Made by a program: the position numbers and the translations under genes. A DNA stretch of 64,000 nt, taken from NCBI GenBank assembly GCA_000149265.1, contig CH003106.1:794241-858240 (forward strand), in the 5' to 3' direction. The notes below the pieces were generated by a model. That model saw only the letters and a program-made list of their open reading frames with translations. It was not told where the DNA came from and made no database searches. Below are positions 60,249 to 64,000 of this stretch, in pieces. The stretch comes from Ciona savignyi. Its lineage: Eukaryota > Chordata > Ascidiacea > Phlebobranchia > Cionidae. How positions within the stretch are numbered: the first letter of the stretch is position 1; each line of letters starts with the position of its first letter.

Positions 60249-63200
60249 ATGGAGAGGATGGCGGAGATCTTTCGTAACAACAAACATCTTATTGAGCATA
60301 GAAAATATATGTTCAGTGAGACGATGCCAAAATTTCGAAAAAAGAAACGACGTGGTCGACCTCGAAAATCTGTGGAAGTAAAAAATGAAAAAGTAACCCA
60401 ATTAGAAGAAATGGACACACAATTGTTATTCCCAAAGAACTTATCAAAATCTTGCAACATGAAAAAAAATAAATTAAAAGACGAAGTCGTGCCTCTTGTA
60501 AGAACAACATCACCAATATCCAAAAAAAGAAAAAAGGTTTGTCCAAAGGTGATTTTTGTATATGAGCTTTAGAATGTTAAAGCAAATACCGGTACACATT
60601 CAAGTTTTGCTAGGGTTGAACATTAAGAACTACTGGTATGGTATATAAAAGGTTACAAAGAACTTAGAATTTCGATAATTTTTTAACCTCTTATTTTGTA
60701 TACTGTACCGGAGTACCCAATGATTGGTGGACATGCTTGAACTTTAGTCTAGGATATTTATGTTTATCCACAGAAATGGGAAAACCAAGGGAGTTAACAC
60801 ACTGGAAATCGTCAGATTACCTTCTACTGTCGTACGTTCCTTCAATTTAGTAGAACCCAATAATCTGCTGGGTTCAAGCAATGACCGTTAAGTGCCTTGC
60901 CCAAGACGAAAACCAACTAGCTGGAGACCAGTTTTGCATTTACGATCAGACTAATCATTTGGACTGTTTAGCCATGGGTGCAAAAATGATCAATATTAGG
61001 GCTGCGAAAAATTAACAGTTAACCACGGTTAACCGTCACGTCAAATTGTAACCGTTTTTCAACAACTCTTTTTTTGAACTCTTTATCTGTTAGTTGGTTG
61101 GTAAAACGCACGCTTTTTATGACATGAAAAAGGTTTTTTCACTCATTAAGGTATTTTTTACAATGTGTTTACCGAAAAAAAAAGAATTTGTGGCACAGAA
61201 TCCTTAAAATCGCAACCTATATAACACACATGTTCATTCATATTTTGAAACGTTACTTTACCGCCCACATTAAATTGGGGGTAATTGCGTTTTAATAATC
61301 TTCAAATATACATAACTCCATTTACACGTTGATTGTTTCATTATTAACGTAGTATAAGCAACCATTCACACGTCGATTGTTTGATTGTCAACGTAATATA
61401 CGCATCATTCACACGTCGATTGTTTGATTGTCAACGTAATATAAGCAACCATTCAGACGCTGATTGTTTGATTTTTAACTCAATATTACGCATTACAATC
61501 AAAGTTACGTTATCTCAATGTGTCTTAAGGTGACGTTTAAAAACTATAAAGTAACGCATAAATAAGACCCGATAATGCCGGTAATTACGCGCGTTATTTC
61601 TTTGCTGCCCTTTACGGCTGCCTGAACGTTTTTGCAAAAAACGGTGCCGATTTGATGGTAGTTTAAAGAAAATCGGTTAACGGTTAACCGATCATTTTTA
61701 CATCAGTTAACCGTTTTTTAAATTAACCGTTAATTCGCAGCCCTAATCAATATTATAAAATATGTATTCTGTTATTTATGGTAATAATGATTCATTTAAA
61801 GCTGAATAATTTAAACCTTAATTTTAACTCATATTAACAGGCGTGTAATTTTGCATACAAACATGATATTTACAACTCTAGCCCTCTTAACTTGCATGCG
61901 CTAGGTGCAGTCTGTATAGTTATATATAGGGTTTAACAAATATGATTATCACAGTGTACATTAAATGCGATTAGATTTTAACTTACAAGTGTAAAAATGT
62001 AGTAAAAATGTAATGGAAATCGCATTAGCTTATACATAATTTTTTTAACATTTAATAACTCCTTTCTGCTTGGTCCAATTTTCAGAAGCCTACAATTATT
62101 ACAATTTTAAAACCAGTTGATTATCTGCTTTTATTTTACCTGCAGGGGACAACAAACAAGGATGAACTCGACAAAGAAGATCAAACAAATATCAACATTA
62201 GGCTTTGCAGAGTTTCCAAATCCGCTAACTCGTATGCCGTTGTTAAAAAACGCATTATAAGTGATCAAGATGACACGCAATCTTCTGTTATAACAACCAC
62301 TGTGGTGTCGCCCAAAAACAATGATGATGATAAAGTTGGTGTTCAAAGCCCAAGCACTGAGTGCCAAACAACATTAGAATGGTCACAAGTAGATAACATC
62401 ACAGTGTTAGATGTGAAGGAAGAGCCAAAGGATCATCGTCATACCGAAAGCAGTGAATCTGTAAATGCTGACCGAGAGCTGTGTAAGCCTAATGATGTCT
62501 CAAACCCTGTGGTGGTTGAAAAGGAGTGTGTGAGTGTTCCCCAAGATTGTTTATCACCATTGAGCTGCATGCGATTGGGCGTTCCAGTCACGTCAAAGTC
62601 TTTCTCTCTTTTTACTCCTAAAAAGAGAGAGTGCGAGCAGTATGACTGTTTGGCAGTGATGATGAAGCCTTTAACTGCAAAAGAGCCGATAGAAAAAAAT
62701 CAATTGAAGTCCGCTGTGGTTGCAAAGAATTTAAAACAAAATAAAAAAAAACTTTATTTTATGGGGCAACTGAATCTATTGCAAGCATTACCTTCTCATA
62801 CAAGTCCAAGTATCGGTACCTACACTTTATCACCTCAAAACGACAATCACGCCAATTCAAAGTTCAAGGTACCGGTAATACCCACTTTACAAATTCCCTT
62901 ATTGAATGTTCTGGTTCTGGTTATGCCATTTTTTTTTTAAATTTAACAATAAGTATCAGTTTTTTTGCTATAATTTTTAGGTTTATTTTGCTATAATTAT
63001 AAGGATGTATAATTATATTGATTGAGGTATAGCACTGTACTTTTATATTAACAGACCTATTACTGCCTCAATTTGCTTGACCCAATGCTGTCTTACTTAA
63101 CCCCCCAACTCATAAGATGAGTCCTGCACGGTAATAGAAGCATAATAACCTAGATCATTCACAGCAAAACCATAATTATTTTGTATCGGTTCCCAAAATG

Positions 63201-63485
63201 TACTAAAGGGCTAAAAAGCAGTTAAAGTTATATATCACATTTTATAGCCTAATAGTTGTTTTTAAAAATACCATAAATTATAGATAATAATTTGACACAG
63301 ACTTTTTAACCAGATCGTTTATCCTACTCACTGACTCACGGTTTATGTAATTCTTTGCAGAAAAATGGATGCTATTATGGAACAGGTAAAATTCCCTGCC
63401 CTGATCTTGGCAATGGCTGGTTTTTTGAACAAATTGTCAGACAGCAAGGAAAATCTGCTGGAAATTTTGATGTCTATTATTATAG
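60249..63485 (+). CDS. AT-hook and methyl-CpG-binding-domain protein (3' end outside window)
   Basis: Exons 60249-60536, 62146-62868 and 63361-63485 join in phase 0 and the last leaves at phase 2 into unseen sequence. The start ATG has a good context (GCCATGG). Residues 31-42 hold an AT-hook (KKKRRGRPRKS). A long low-complexity acidic/serine region follows with nuclear-type basic clusters. Exon 3 encodes NGWFFEQIVRQQGKSAGNFD and then VYYYR, the first half of an MBD; the remainder (a PxGxxFRSK-type segment) is expected in the next exon. The MBD half resembles MBD4, MBD2/3 and MeCP2 about equally, so no symbol is given. Likely a nuclear reader of methylated CpG. The donor at 62869 could instead be six bases further on. 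Confidence 0.75.
60748..60965 (-). repeat. SINE-A copy
   Basis: Inverted tail GGATATTTATGTTTATCC, then GGGAAAACCAAGGGAGTTAA, TTCAATTTAGTAGAACCC, AAGTGCCTTGCCCAAG and CTAGCTGGAGACCAG. In MBD-gene intron 1. Confidence 0.7.
60997..61745. mobile_element. hAT-type non-autonomous element, 749 bases, with 8-base target duplication
   Basis: Ends TAGGGCTGCGAA and TTCGCAGCCCTA are exact inverses, and ATCAATAT flanks both (60989-60996 and 61746-61753). Subterminal GTTAACCGTTAA-type motifs occur in clusters at both ends. No coding frame of note. It lies in the first intron of the MBD gene beside a SINE-A copy. Confidence 0.9.
61323..61480 (+). repeat. 44-base tandem repeat inside the hAT element
   Basis: GATTGTTT starts at 61331, 61375, 61418 and 61462. 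The unit is about CATTCACACGTCGATTGTTT plus GATTGTCAACGTAATATAAG. Confidence 0.8.
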
Positions 63486-64000
63486 GTAAAAAAATTGCAT
63501 TCTTTGTTGCTAATAGTGTTATTAAGTATTTTATACTTCACATATGTTAAATAATAATGGGTTAGTAATTTGAGTTCATGTTTAAACATCGTCAACACGA
63601 CATCAGTCTTTAATTTAAGGAAACCTGTTTCACTACCAAATTGTCGCTATAGGCAAATTTTATTTTATTATTAAATAACATTATAAACCATGCCGTTACA
63701 TGTTTCTTCTTATAACACATTAATGTGACCTAGTCCTACACATTATTATATGCTCCAGACTAAATAGATAAGATTTCAATCTGCGAGTTATGATCTTCTA
63801 GGTTTTTTTAAATAGCGGTAATATATAAATATATATGCATGGATTTTGTACTCAATATACAGTGCAGTACTGTGCATTCCCAAAACTGGGTGTAATTTAT
63901 TGCAATATCCACTCTTTTTAAACATAACCCAGAACTCATAATTCTCCAAACCCATTTGGGTTATCGTGTTTAACACCATGCAGATATTCTGGTAATCCTT
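63486..64000. other. Intron of the MBD gene running off the window
   Basis: Starts at a consensus-like donor GTAAAA after the MBD exon. AT-rich, no exon seen up to the edge. Confidence 0.5.

Overview
The window is animal nuclear DNA: AT-rich, with GT-AG introns, genes on both strands and many tRNA-derived SINE copies inside introns. The recognisable genes (UTP23, CSPP1, C3orf38, a CYP2-clan P450, an MBD-domain protein) are metazoan. Compact genes with collagen exons of 45, 54, 63 and 72 bases and this repeat load suggest an invertebrate chordate, most likely a Ciona-like ascidian; that species guess is inference. No RNA gene or CRISPR array was recognised.

Layout. 1-3293 is the 3' part of a coding 60-base minisatellite (about 53 copies) giving a very acidic/basic 20-residue repeat, interrupted by three one-base frame slips; a possible last exon lies at 3591-3889. 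4444-16150 (+) is a 16-exon gene for a secreted protein of about 641 residues: signal peptide, a VWA domain that has lost its metal-site residues, then an interrupted collagen triple helix. 17314-20774 (+) is a tentative small gene ending in a CHORD-like zinc-binding region, with a SINE sitting on one splice donor. 21254-23903 (+) is UTP23, complete in five exons. 25278-43103 (-) is a complete 29-exon CSPP1 gene (about 1199 residues), convergent with UTP23. 44568-46896 (+) is the C3orf38 orthologue in four exons, divergent from CSPP1. 48386-52276 (-) is a five-exon cytochrome P450 whose fourth exon has two one-base deletions. 52277-60248 is a long gene-free region carrying a 2.5 kb inverted-repeat (foldback) structure. 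60249 to at least 63485 (+) is the 5' part of an AT-hook plus MBD protein that runs off the right edge.

Exons were joined by hand. For the VWA-collagen, UTP23, CSPP1 and C3orf38 genes every junction keeps phase and the summed coding lengths divide by three, which is strong internal support. There is no operon logic; the genes look functionally independent (extracellular matrix, rRNA processing, centrosome/cilium, oxidation, chromatin). The repeats are of interest in their own right: two tRNA-like SINE families, two hAT-type non-autonomous elements with exact 8-base target duplications, one nested in a SINE, and SINE tails that touch the splice signals of two genes.
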